Shown one piece after another: positions 11,411-21,663 of a stretch of 64,000 bases of DNA (position 1 is the first letter of the stretch; every line of letters starts with the position of its first letter). The notes beneath the pieces were generated by a model. That model ran no database searches, was not told the origin of the DNA, and saw only the letters and a program-made list of their open reading frames with translations. Source of the DNA: Molanna angustata (Eukaryota > Arthropoda > Insecta > Trichoptera > Molannidae). Both the position numbers and the translations under genes were made by a program. The stretch covers positions 5,162,274 through 5,226,273 of the forward strand of contig OY754974.1 of the NCBI GenBank assembly GCA_963576475.1, in the 5' to 3' direction.

Positions 11411-11500
11411 GTGGGGCAGGTGTCCAATGGCACAAACTGGCAAGGTAGAAAGGAGGACTGTATCCAACACTGGATGGGCGACTGATGGCTGATGATGATA
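11411..11500 (+). pseudogene. Possible RTE-like 3' tail
   Basis: gcacaaactggcaag...ctgatggctgatgatgata has the look of other RTE 3' ends here, with a stop followed by a (TGA)-rich tail as at 35340-35370. Very short. Confidence 0.3.
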
Positions 11501-12220
11501 ACAATCCAAACAAATACAATCAAAAAACTCAGATTAGCTCTCTACTGGTTTTTCAAGTCATAATTATGCCGAAAACTGTAGGTACCAATTCTATGATTGC
11601 TACTGAAATCTTTGACGTTTTGATTCTATTATTTTTGACTTTCAACAGTTTCTTACTGGGAAAGCCATTTATTGATATTTTAAAAACGTTAATAATAATA
11701 AAATAACATGAATCCTTATATTGTGATAATTTTGATAATAAAACCCTCAGAGCGATTTAATTCTTGATTTTATTAGGAAAGTAAATATGACATTTAAAAT
11801 CCAATTCATCATTGTTGACACAGGTTTTATGATAATAAAATATTATTTATTGGTAAATAAAAATAAACACAACAAAAGATGCAACACATTTAGGAAATGT
11901 TTTGTGTCGGTTTGACATTTTAAACGGCGATACAGCAATGGTCAGTTTAGACACGTTTACTTTTTTGCTGTCAAGATTGATAACAATGTAAAATTTTTAA
12001 AAATACAAATGAACAAAATGATACAACTGATCGCTTTCATACTCTCCGATGGACATTATTTTATTTTCAATTAACTTTTTGTTGTTTATTAAAAAAATAT
12101 ATAATTTGAAATGAATTCAGGTGGGGTATAGGTACCTACTCAGTTATATACAGAAAAAAATACATGATCAAAATTATATCCGAAAAATGTTTATTTTACT
12201 GTATATTGTATTGTTTCTCG
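11501..12220. other. AT-rich spacer, nothing recognised
   Basis: The frame at 11485-11706 is AT-composition noise. No repeats or motifs. Confidence 0.4.
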
Positions 12221-12342
12221 GGCAACTTACAGGTAGGTACTATGTCAAATATTAATATAACACGCACCTAATTACAAGTTACGACATTCTGGAGACTTAC
12301 GATATTAATCGTCTCACAGATCCAGAAAACATAATTAAATAC

Positions 12343-12555
12343 CTACTCAAAATAGTTTCCGCACGGTGAATTGTCCATACGATAAATTGTCCTCACGGTC
12401 AATTGTACGTACGGTAAATTGTCCCCACGGTCAACTGCCCATACGGTTAATTGTCCCCACGGTAAATTGTCCTCACGGTAAATTGTCTATACGGTAAAAA
12501 GGGCGTACGGTCAATTTTCCACGGTCAATCAGCTACGGTAAATTGTCCGGGAATC
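12343..12555. mobile_element. Inserted array of a 16-bp motif (acggtaaattgtcc)
   Basis: About twelve degenerate units of nnnACGGTmAATTGTCC run from 12363 to 12550 (variants cacggtgaattgtcc, atacgataaattgtcc, ccacggtcaactgcc). The segment is flanked by an exact 8-bp direct repeat TTAAATAC (12335-12342 and 12556-12563); removing one copy restores SINE B. So it arrived as a unit, by a mechanism giving 8-bp duplications (hAT and related superfamilies do this). No clear terminal inverted repeats and no ORF. Confidence 0.75.
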
Positions 12556-12612
12556 TTAAATACTGTGTTTCCACCGATAATCAAACCCGGGACCTTTAGC
12601 TCAGCAGTCAGA

Positions 12613-12798
12613 TTTTTTTTTTAGAAAAAATGAATATGTCCTTGTTAAACAACTAAGTAAACATACATCTTCCTACGTTCCCTAAAATAAGCAAATAAAT
12701 GCTTGTGCTTTAGGTGAACGAAATCGGTCGAGGCAGGATTCGAACTCGCGATCACTGGATTACTAGCCCAGCGCGCTAACCGCTCTGCCATCGACCCA
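12613..12798 (-). mobile_element. SINE A, minus-strand copy nested in SINE B
   Basis: Reads from tRNA-like head (A box tggcagagcggttagcgc, B box gagttcgaatcctgcc) at 12798 to an A-rich tail at 12613. The body words gcatttatttgct and ctacgttccctaaaa match the plus-strand copy at 22658-22836. It sits inside the tRNA-like head of SINE B. No clear target duplication is visible. Confidence 0.85.
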
Positions 12799-12830
12799 TC
12801 TATACAACCATCTGAGCCAAAAAGGCCGAC

Positions 12831-14755
12831 AAATGTTTATAAACTGTCTTATATTATAAATAATTTCGTACAAACTATGCATGAAACAAGAATATTGCCA
12901 CACCTATATTTATTTAAAAAATAATATCATTTTTTTTTTCTTTTTAATACATTGTTTTATTTTGCAGATAATGAAAATCTTACCTGAATAGCCGCAGTTT
13001 TATTTTAATAAAATTGTGTAACAATAAGAATTTTGTTTTTTTTTTTAAATCAGATAAAAAAAATACATAAGTATGGATCGTGTAAGCGTGTCTTCTTAAC
13101 TTGCGGTCTACAAACAAAACCGCGCAACGCCACCGCACCGCTTCATACCGCACCGCACTCATGCCGCCCCACAAGGAGACATGTCAAACATTGGCTCACA
13201 ACAATAAATCACTTCTAGTCAAGAGAGCTTCTATCTTTTATTTCATCCTCCTCGGACCTACCGTAACACACGGCGTTAAGACTCTTTGTAAATATGTAGA
13301 TCCCTCGGCCTATTCCTAGACCATATCCAAATATCCTCAAAATGTATACATTTTATCACACAAAAAATTACCATCAAACTGTATTTATATCAACTTTTAA
13401 AATACAGAATTTGATTAGATTATTAACGTTGAATCCCACACAAGGTTTCCCTCCATAATTCATCTTCCAACCTGTCATACTAATTATGCCCATAATGCAT
13501 TCACGTACCTTGCTTGCGCCTTGCGCAGTATACTTACAATATTATTACCTATGGTATTATTTAATAAAGAAATAACAAAATGCACAAATACAGTCTTATT
13601 GCATTCAGTTAATTTCTTCCAACCAACCCAATAATATGAGGCTTCGAACAAATGTGGTAAATATTAAATGATAACTAGAACGAAAAACAAATATAGAAAT
13701 ATACCAACTTCCATGTCAATTTTTTTTTAAATATTAAAATTTTAAAACTTTTTTACGCATATTTCCAAGTAATCAAAAAGAGTCAATTTAACAGAAAAAA
13801 ATGTAAAATATAAATTATTTGACAAATGATATCGACATCTCCTCGAGATCCTTGAAATAATCTACTTGAATTTATGGTTCAACAATGGATTACCTATCTA
13901 GATATCTTTTTTTGTTATATTTCTAGGTATTATTTTTATTTTATTATCCTTTTTTTCTCAATAATAATATTTTTCTCACTATATTAAAAAAATCTAATAC
14001 ATTGTTTCACTTAATTATTAAATATTATTTATTTTTCATATATATATGTAAATATGAATATAAACTATACCAACAGTAGGTATATATAAAATATATTTGG
14101 TAAAGAAAAGTGACGTAGTTAAATATTTTATGAAAAAACTAAATTTATTATCATAACTATCATAAAAATTAGTATAAAATACATATTTTGCCGTTCTAAT
14201 ATTAACATTATATAATATTATCAAAAAACTATATAATATTTTGTAAAATTTATCATAAAGTGACAGTGAGAGTTCTATTATGAAGTGACAGTTTTGTGAT
14301 AACACTCTGAAAAAAAAATTCTCAATTTATTTGGAACTGTAAAACTTCAAGAAAAATATGAAATAAAAAGAATCATCCATCGTTATTTATCTTTTTTTTT
14401 AATTTTAAAATGATCGACCTTATTCGTTGAAATTTCGTAGATAAAAAAATTGAAATAGATATTTTCTCAAAAATTCAGTATTATTTGTTAAAATGTGTTA
14501 CATGGATATATGGGGATTTATGATAATAGGGGGAAATATTATTCAAATGGTAATACTTTTGTTACGCAAATGAGGATGTGTCTGAAAAATGTAAGTTGAA
14601 TATAAGAAAATCAAACCCTATACTAAATTCACGTTTTTTTTTCACATAATTATTATAAAATTGCTGTCAAAAATTTCAGCTAGTAGGTATTTCATCAAAA
14701 TACAATTAATTGACTTAGATGGGATTCTTATCATTTGGATGCTTTAAAAAAAACA
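12831..14755. other. Long AT-rich spacer
   Basis: A GC-richer patch at 13115-13180 (caccgcaccgcttcatac, repeats of gcaccgc) is followed by caataaatcac and a sequence ending taccgtaacaca; it could be an LTR-like remnant but cannot be shown. Several overlapping 60-90 codon frames here are unsupported. Confidence 0.35.
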
Positions 14756-14756
14756 A

Positions 14757-14850
14757 GCACTTCCTTGCACTCTGTGTATGAAGACTATGTGCAAATGGCA
14801 ATTTCTTCCAACAAGTGATTCCAATTCAACTTCTGTTCTGAGAACGCCGG
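14757..14850 (-). mobile_element. SINE D tail fragment
   Basis: aagcacttccttgcactctg and caatttcttccaacaagtg are the reverse complement of the 3' part of the SINE at 49817-50039. Confidence 0.5.
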
Positions 14851-14957
14851 TACAGATGTCAAATGTCTTATTTATTTATTTAAATGCAATCTTATAAAAT
14901 ATAAAAAAACACACACACACACTATGAAATAAACAAAAAAAAGAGACCAATTACATC

Positions 14958-15121
14958 TGGGGGGGAAGTCCCGTCAAGAGACGAAATCAAAACCACCCAT
15001 ATTTAATCATAGTTTCTATAATATCTTAAGATGTTATAGAACTCCATATGATAATTATATCCATGATATGGGTACATATGAATGGTTTTGATTTCTTCGG
15101 TTGACCAGACTTTTCCCCCTG
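14958..15121. mobile_element. Palindromic MITE, copy 2
   Basis: Starts ctgggggggaagtcccgtca and ends gttgaccagacttttccccct; the interior shares agatgttatagaactccata and atatccatgatatgggta with copies 1, 3 and 5. Diverged, with shortened left-arm spacing. Confidence 0.8.
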
Positions 15122-15124
15122 ATG

Positions 15125-15828
15125 ATCATTAAATAATCACATAGTAGGTACATTACTTCAAAAAAAAAAAAAAAATATGATTAAAAATTGTTGCCTGTGA
15201 CTGGAAAGAAATGGAATGAAAAGAGGTGGGAAAAATATTAAATTTCTTATCAATATAAAACGATAATTGACAATATTGAACTTGTGTCTTCATCTCAAGG
15301 ACGCTTTACAATACATAGAAAAAAATAATTAAAAATATTATAAATCAAACAAGGTTATAATCACCCTATAAATAAGATCTTAAACTATATATTGGTACTA
15401 TATTATATAACAGCAAATTCTCTTTCAGCTAAAATAGTCATCAAGTAAAACCAAAAAAGATGTTTATAAAAAGATTAAAAATAAAATCGTTTGTTTATTT
15501 AACATGTGTTAACTAACAAACGCCATGAATAATTTGTAAAAAATCGGGTGTAATAAGGTCGTCTGAAAATAGCTGGCATCAATGAAATACGCATGTTGGG
15601 AACGAGATAGCTCAGTTCTCTCAGCCTCTCCCGTTACAATACCTATGATATGTTTTTAGAAAAAAAAAAACATTTTTTATTGAAGCGGTTCGATATTTAC
15701 AAACAGAAACAGATCCTCTTTGACGCAAAAACTCTAAAAAGCAGTGTTTGAATATATCACCTTTTTGAAAAAAAATATTTCACAGTTCAGCGAAAAGCAC
15801 CCTTCCGGGTTCTTCGATTTCACGCGAT
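15125..15828. other. AT-rich spacer, nothing recognised
   Basis: No gene or repeat that I can assign. Confidence 0.4.
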
Positions 15829-15835
15829 TCCTCAC

Positions 15836-15974
15836 CTTGTGTAGTAGCTCGGTAGAGGCGGCTTTCGGGCCAAGATCCCGGGAATATTTATTTGAAGGAT
15901 AGCCACACACATATTTCTCGGTTATTTGCGGCTTATTGTGTCAAATTAGCCATTGTGCTCGTAAGACATCTGTC
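15836..15974 (-). CDS. Candidate exon with strong donor (unidentified protein)
   Basis: A GC-richer block in AT-rich surroundings. On the minus strand a good acceptor (ccttattcgacag, cut after 15975) and a consensus donor (cacaag then gtgagg at 15835-15830) bracket 139 bp. Two readings are open at the donor. One starts at the ATG at 15912-15910 (MCVAILQINIPGILARK, then PPLPSYYT, leaving 2 nt). The other has no Met and reads KYVCGYPSNKYSRDLG. I recognise neither, and a 5' exon with mostly UTR is possible. It could also be an unknown repeat. No flanking exon is seen. Confidence 0.22.
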
Positions 15975-15975
15975 C

Positions 15976-16494
15976 TGTCGAATAAGGAATAAAAGCAGCT
16001 AAGGGAAAATACGAAGGCGAGCGGTCAAAACTTTTATTGTTGAAGTGAAGAGTATGGCTGAGAGAAAAAAATATCCTTTTCAACCATTCCTAACATATAA
16101 AACATAAAAGTCAGCGTTATTTTGTTGTACCTACGCCTACGTACTGGGTGATATAATATGTATAAATGAAGGACGAACGATAATGTCAGAGAGTGTGAAA
16201 GAAACCTGAAATAAAGAAACTAGATTAGATTTTAAAATATAATCAAGCATGTTTTATAATACCTTTCCTTTCTTCCCCGTCACAGGCAAACGTATAAAAT
16301 AATTGTTAACTATATTTTCATATACTTTTTGTTGTAATGTAGGTAGGTAGGTACTTATGATATTATTTAAAATGATCATCATCTGTGGACAAACTAAGTT
16401 AGTCAATTTTTATTGTCTATTTCATAGGTACCTAGTGTATTTTTTTGCTATATTTTATATGACTGTATTTGTCCCTTAAATAAATACATAAATA
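15976..16494. other. AT-rich spacer, nothing recognised
   Basis: Contains a taggtaggtaggtac run near 16340, a word common in this window. No gene. Confidence 0.4.
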
Positions 16495-16568
16495 TTATAT
16501 AAAAATAAATAACTAAATAAAAAAAAAAAGAAAATAAATAAATAAATAAATTCAATAAATTCAATGAA

Positions 16569-16600
<32 letters not shown>

Positions 16601-16654
16601 AAAATAATAATAAATAAATAAATAAATTAATTAATTAATAAATTAATAAATTAA

Positions 16655-16729
<75 letters not shown>

Positions 16730-16862
16730 ACAAATAAATAAATAAATAAATAGGTAAGTAAATAAATAAATAAATAAGTAAATAAATAAATAAATATATA
16801 CATAAATACATAAATAAATAAATACTTAAATAATTATTTAACTAAAAAAATAAATAAATCAA
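16495..16862. repeat. AAAT low-complexity tract
   Basis: Long (AAAT)n with interruptions (ttaattaatt, aggtaagt). Confidence 0.95.
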
Positions 16863-16867
16863 TATAT

Positions 16868-17025
16868 CATAGTTATTATAGTGTCCTCAAAAGTATTAGC
16901 AGATCAATGTCCAAATTGTAAATTATTTTATTGATTTAAATAAAATGCAACACACGCATCGATCAACCTTCAACTGTGAATAATTTACCCATCCAGATAT
17001 TTTATATAAGGATAAGGATTATGTA
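16868..17025 (-). mobile_element. LINE C 3' UTR fragment
   Basis: tattagcagatcaatgtcc, aaaatgcaacacacgcatc and cccatccagata match the 3' UTR of the LINE C copy at 18613-19149. The coding part is absent. Confidence 0.65.
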
Positions 17026-17272
17026 GAAAGGAAATGATTATTATTAGAAGAATAATTATTGAGGTTGTAGTAAAGCGCAATCGCGCCCTGTCCTCCACAC
17101 GGGAGGCAGAGAAAATTAAACAGATTTATTGTACAAAAAAATATCAAAATTATAAAGATTTTTTCTTAATATAAGATTATAACTACCAAATGCACCCAAT
17201 TTCTTAGTCTTTTAGGCAAATGAAAATATTTTTTTAAGTATGTATATATAAAATTTGTTAATTAACAATCCA

Positions 17273-17569
17273 TCACGTTTTTCGACGTACGAGATTCTTG
17301 TTGGATTCGTGTATAAGACTTATCAAAAGCCTCAACACTTTAACTGATAAGAATTTTACAGCCAAGAGAGCAGGAATCAAAAGAGGTATCGCAATGACGA
17401 AAAGCGAACTGACGGTTTTGGCATTCATTAAAATGGTGAAATAAAAGAAATAGTATGCAGTTGAATACATTACTAAAGCGATAATATGCAAATATATAAA
17501 TACAGACGGAAAAAAAGCTCGGTAGCCCGTCACGATAGTCGGGCTGCCGGTCACGTGACCGTCGGTCAT
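17273..17569 (-). CDS. Hydrophobic 98-codon ORF, unidentified
   Basis: Starts MTDGHVTGSPTIVTGYRAFF and ends ESNKNLVRRKT. Two or three hydrophobic stretches are visible: about residues 21-48 (SVFIYLHIIALVMYSTAYYF), 54-72 (SLFVIAIPLLIPALLAV) and a leucine-rich amphipathic stretch to about 86; the C-terminus is basic. Codons in the first third end in G or C more often than the surroundings. The start overlaps a 14-bp palindrome cggtcacgtgaccg (17548-17561) holding a CACGTG E-box. It could be a short membrane protein, one exon of a receptor, or chance. No family recognised; no RT motif seen. Confidence 0.22.
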   Translation of the reverse strand: MTDGHVTGSPTIVTGYRAFFPSVFIYLHIIALVMYSTAYYFFYFTILMNAKTVSSLFVIAIPLLIPALLAVKFLSVKVLRLLISLIHESNKNLVRRKT

Positions 17570-17769
17570 AAATTAAAATAAACTTTCACGAAAATCAAAT
17601 GAAAATAATGCATAACTGATGCAGAATTACCGGGAATTCTTTTTTACCGATCGCATATTTATTTGACATACAAGTAAGCACCAATGAGCACGATATCTAG
17701 TACCTACCTACTTGCATATGTTTTTGAAAATTTTATATAGGTACCTACGTAACGACATATATTTATTTA

Positions 17770-18408
17770 TTGTGTTTTTTAATTTTTTTTTATCTTTTTG
17801 TACATGGTTAATATAAACAAATATATTGTACACTGGCGTGCTTATTGCCATTAGGCAATTTCTTCCACTCAACCAGATAACACTGTATAGCAAAATTGTG
17901 TATGTACAACAACAAAACAATAAACGCAAAAAAACAATGAAAATATATATTCTGGGTAAAAAAAAAGACTCTCCTCCATACTTCCCTATCCTGACATACA
18001 TACCTACAGGTTTTATTAGAAAACAAAATATCTTTAAATTTAAGTTTTGTACGTATTCTTCAATTATTGTACATACTATCGCCATCGACAGTTGGATCTC
18101 ATGTGTTACTTGCAACTAGTTCATAGCAAACAAAAATTATAGGGTAAGGATAAGGAGAGGAAATCGGGATCAGGTGTTCAGGGAAAAATATTCATTCTTT
18201 AGATTTTTCTTGAAAATACAAAGTGAGTTAGACGACGCGATATCCGGACTTAGGCCAGTCCATAATCTTGCTGATTGTATCTATTTCAAACAGAGAGCTG
18301 AGAAATTCTGTATTATGGATGGTGAGGAATAGTGTTGTACGCTCAGCAGATCGGAGTGGAAGTCCATCATTGAATAAATAAGTGAATTTGTCTTTGAGGT
18401 ACTGTGGC
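17770..18408 (-). pseudogene. LINE B: CR1/Jockey-like retrotransposon 3' end
   Basis: The minus strand reads NLPQYLKDKFTYLFNDGLPL and RSAERTTLFLTIHNTEFLSS; after a frameshift it reads ARLWTGLSPDIASSNSL and CIFKKNLKNEYFSLNT then stop near 18165. This is the usual closing region of a non-LTR RT. The 3' UTR runs to about 17770 and includes ggaagaaattgcctaatggc near 17850. Other copies: 53790-54095 (minus, coding end), 31700-31990 and 11123-11400 (plus, UTR), 39310-39370 (minus). The frames at 17708-18119 are within this UTR. Confidence 0.8.
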
Positions 18409-18612
18409 AGGTTTGGATATTTATAGATTATTATTTATTAGGTTTGGATATTTATAGATTATTATTTATTAGGTTTGGATATTTATTGATTATTATTTAT
18501 TAGGTTTGAATATTTATAGATTATTATTTATTAGGTTTGGATATTTATTGATTATTATTTATTAGGTTTGAATATTTATAGATTATTATTTATTAGGCTT
18601 GGATATTTATAG
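18409..18612 (+). repeat. 31-bp minisatellite, first block
   Basis: Seven units of aggtttggatatttatagat plus tattatttatt begin at 18409, 18440, 18471, 18502, 18533, 18564 and 18595. The block is cut by a LINE insertion and resumes at 19150. Confidence 0.95.
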
Positions 18613-19149
18613 ATTTTTTTTTTTTAACGGCGCTGGCCGATTTACAAATGATATTAATAACAATTAAGCACTACAAATAATAACACTCAATTATTATTAT
18701 TACCATTATACACTTCCTCAAAAGAATTAGCAGATCAATGCGTAAATTGTAAATGATTTAAAAGAGCAAAATAAAATGCAACAAACGCATCATCAAGCTT
18801 TCAATTGGGAATAGTTCACCCATCCAGATACTTAACATATCAAAGGATTAGGCTCTGAGGAGGTCTCTATACTACCTAACAACCCTACTGATTCCCGAAT
18901 ATTAACGTTTAAAAAATCTTTAACGATTCTACATGTATTCATAATTACCGTTTTTTGCATTTTTATTATTAAATTTTTCGATAAATCTATAATTTCTAAA
19001 TTACGGATTAACGATTTTGGAATAATGCCAGTGGCTGAAATAATGAACGGTAATATTATTATTTTACGAGAATGCCAAAGTCTTTTAATCTCATTACCTA
19101 AAGCGGTGTATTTTCTAATTTTTTCATCAAAAGTTTTTATAATATTACT
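18613..19149 (-). pseudogene. LINE C insertion in the 31-bp array (RT C-terminus)
   Basis: Minus-strand element with an A-tail (T run 18614-18625) and a 5' truncation at about 19149. The frame 19149-18832 is open without a Met for about 105 codons and reads TFDEKIRKYTALGNEIKRLW, IISATGIIPKSLIRNLEI and NVNIRESVGLLGSIETSSEP, ending NPLIC. This is the C-terminal tail type (EKI.KY..L..EI..LW ... P..I.A.G..PK) found in some non-LTR retrotransposons. The same tail recurs at 31425-31668 and its UTR at 16868-17025. Confidence 0.8.
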
Positions 19150-19395
19150 AGAATTTATTAGGTTTGGATATTTATAGATTATTTCTATTTATTAGGTTTG
19201 GATATTTATAGATTATTATTTATTAGGTTTGGATATTTATTGATTATTATTTATTAGGTTTGGATATTTATAGATTATTATTTATTAGGTTTGGATATTT
19301 ATACATAATTATTTACTAGGTTTGGATATTTATAGATTATTATTTATTAGGTTTGGATATTTATAGATTATTATTTATTAGGTTTGATATTTTTT
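19150..19395 (+). repeat. 31-bp minisatellite, second block
   Basis: Eight units with the aggtttgg word at 19160, 19194, 19225, 19256, 19287, 19318, 19349 and 19380. With the first block this makes fifteen units, interrupted once. Confidence 0.95.
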
Positions 19396-19836
19396 CAGGT
19401 TTATTTATTGTGTGTAAAACTATTTTTTTGTCTTCTTTTTTCTATTGTGTAATTTCTTTTAATATAAAAATATGGTTTGTATAGCATTGCACCTACCGGT
19501 CTGTTCTTAAATATTTTTATTTTTTTAATAATGCGAACATTTAGAGCAGAGATTTTGGTTGAAAAAAGACAAAATTTTATGTATTAGGTACGCAAATGAC
19601 ATTAATGGTATATAATATATCTTACCAATTACATTGATTTACCCATCATTTTCATACAGTTATTGCATATTTCCTTTTAAAAGATGTAGGTACTTATTGC
19701 GTTTAAAAATGATTGATTATTGACAATATTTTATTTTTAAGAATTCGTTTTATTTTATGGGTAAGTGATATTATTAAATGCGTTTTCCAAACTCTAGAGG
19801 CTGTAGCGCCAATGATTATGTAGGTATGTATTTTAT
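19396..19836. other. AT-rich spacer, nothing recognised
   Basis: No gene. It probably includes the 3' UTR of the minus-strand LINE D tail at 19837. Confidence 0.35.
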
Positions 19837-20125
19837 TTAGATGTAATAAATAAATGCATTTTCTTTCACCCATAAGCATATTAACAAGTTGAAAAAATAA
19901 AAAGTTTTCACAGTATGAAATATATAAAAACCCCATAAAAGAAGAAAATATTCAAATTTACACAAAAATACAAAGGAAGCACACAATATGTTAAAATAAC
20001 TTTTCCTTTCTTCGATACTTAGGCGACGAAAAGCGACATGACCAGATGCTTCCTTCACACATTCTGGCAAATCATTAAACAGTTGAAAACCTTCGTAATA
20101 CACATTATATTGAGTACCTGCCTGA
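19837..20125 (-). pseudogene. LINE D: non-LTR RT C-terminus
   Basis: 88-codon minus frame reading YYEGFQLFNDLPECVKEASG, then AFRRLSIEERKSYF. This matches the plus-strand tail at 41068-41289 almost word for word (YKGFQLYNDLPECVKEA). The YKG..LYN.LP pattern is typical of the end of Jockey/CR1-type RTs. The rest of the frame, to IYYI, is hydrophobic 3' read-through. Confidence 0.75.
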
Positions 20126-20795
20126 TTAGTCTAAGGCAGTCTAAAGTCCCGCCGACTTCTCGATCATATTAAAGTCAAAATATAAACATTTTTTTGATAA
20201 GGGCTTTTGTAAATCACAGAAACAGATTCTAGTTCCACACAAGTATTATTCCTTATTACAGAACGATCGTTTCGGCTGACTAGGCTCTTATGACAGTTGT
20301 GTCATCATTGATAAGATAAAAACATAAATTTTACTGATTTCACATAAAAAATTGCACGTTTTTAGTGTTAATTTAAAAAATATTTATAAATATTAAATAT
20401 TATTTATTGGAAAATAATATTTTCTAAAACGAATTAGTACTTATAGTTTACAGATTATATAATATTGGTAGGATATTTTGGTTTCTCCCACGAAAAAAAA
20501 TTAAAATGATTGGACCATAATTTATTGCACTAGAATCGATCCAATGAACACGGGTTCAAATCCTGCTTAGACTTCGTTCATCAGTAAGAATCTATTACAC
20601 GTTTTTAAAGGAAATTTGAACATTACAAACGTCATACATCAAAACAAACATTAAATGTTTATTTATTGCTACGTTTTAGAAGGTACCAAATAGTTTTATA
20701 ATGTAGAACATTTTCTATCAACTAACATTCAGAGATCCATTAAAACTATGGATTTATAACCATTCAAATCATGTAAAGCTTAAAGAAACCTGTTT
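20126..20795. other. AT-rich spacer
   Basis: A B-box-like gggttcaaatcctgc at 20550-20564, followed by ttcgttca, is probably a decayed SINE A scrap. Nothing else is seen. Confidence 0.4.
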
Positions 20796-20799
20796 TAAT

Positions 20800-20823
20800 C
20801 TCCACTATTATGGAATAGTGGAG
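20800..20823. repeat. Perfect hairpin ctccactatt/aatagtggag
   Basis: Ten-bp arms around atgg. Similar hairpins with CTCC/GGAG and CACTA/TAGTG pairs occur at 51975-51999 and 52883-52917, so this looks like the terminus of the R1 repeat family. Confidence 0.7.
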
Positions 20824-20849
20824 AGTTATGATTCCATAATGCGTTTTTT

Positions 20850-20945
20850 TCTTAACAAAGTTGATAACTCAATAGACACGAAGTTGGAATATCGATTTAT
20901 AGGAGAATCAGGGTTAAAGACCTGTCATCATCTGGTTTAACGCAA
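20850..20945 (+). repeat. R3b dispersed repeat fragment
   Basis: Contains aactcaatagacacgaagttg and gacctgtcatcatctggttt, similar to the reverse complement of 7605-7685 and 24590-24665. Confidence 0.45.
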
Positions 20946-21342
20946 CGTACATAATACCATTTTATTGCCTTATTTTATAAATCCAAATTTTTGAAAATTC
21001 TACTTCGTTTAAATGGTAAATTTGCACTTTTACAAAGCTGAAAATAAGCCGAATACACTATTGTCATCAATGGGATGACAATTATTTATATTTAACGCCA
21101 TCTACATATTGAGAAATCGGTTGGTAAACAATGAAAGCTACGATTCTTATAATACATGCCAAATATTAGATTTTTTTACATCAGTTTATCAACAATTTTC
21201 GTGCAGAGCGTGTAAACATGAAACTATAGTTAGGTACTATGAGTTTCGTTAAGGAGTTTTTTAGGTATGGAGTGCAATAATTTTTATATGCTATGTAAGT
21301 CCAAAATATTAATTCTGAAGACTTCATATTGATATCATATAG

Positions 21343-21392
21343 TAAAAAGTGTGACAACTTAGAGTTTCTATAGAAACTCTAAGTTGTCACAC

Positions 21393-21398
<6 letters not shown>
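21343..21398. repeat. Perfect 56-bp palindrome
   Basis: 28-bp arms with no spacer: taaaaagtgtgacaacttag leads to the centre tttctatagaaa, and the right arm is the exact reverse complement. It is followed directly by (TA)n. Confidence 0.97.

Positions 21399-21423
<25 letters not shown>
21398..21423. repeat. (TA)n microsatellite
   Basis: About thirteen TA units abutting the palindrome. Confidence 0.9.
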
Positions 21424-21425
<2 letters not shown>

Positions 21426-21529
21426 CTTATCTGTGCTAGGAACACTGGTTAGTTAGAAGAAATTAAAACATGGAAATAAACTCGCCACTTGCAGAGTGCA
21501 AGGAAGTATTTATTATTATTATATTTGAA
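21424..21529 (+). mobile_element. SINE D 3' fragment
   Basis: attgcttatctgtgctagga, caataaactcgccacttgc-like and ggaagtatttattattatta match the 3' half of the SINE at 49817-50039; the tRNA-like head is missing. Confidence 0.65.
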
Positions 21530-21663
21530 TTTTTTTAAATAATTGTTTAAATGATATGTACAAACCTACACTAGAAATACACTTCATAAATTCAGAGAAT
21601 TAGAATTGCAACTATTCAAGAATAAAATAAAGCGTGAACAAACTGCCTACATCATAGGTATGT

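Larger units (their letters stand above)
12225..12830 (-). mobile_element. SINE B, split by two insertions
   Basis: tRNA-derived SINE on the minus strand in three pieces: 12225-12342 (body, with tatgtcaaatattaatataa and ttctggagactta), 12564-12612 (tRNA-like head, aaacccgggacctttagc) and 12799-12830 (remaining head, ctgagccaaaaaggccgac). Intact relatives at 43021, 44400 and 49150 show the expected order. The first gap is a 213-bp motif array with an 8-bp target duplication; the second is SINE A. Confidence 0.85.

Noticed and set aside
17708..18119. 135-codon and related ORFs on both strands
   Set aside because: They fall in the 3' UTR of LINE B; the copy at 31700-31990 does not preserve the frames.
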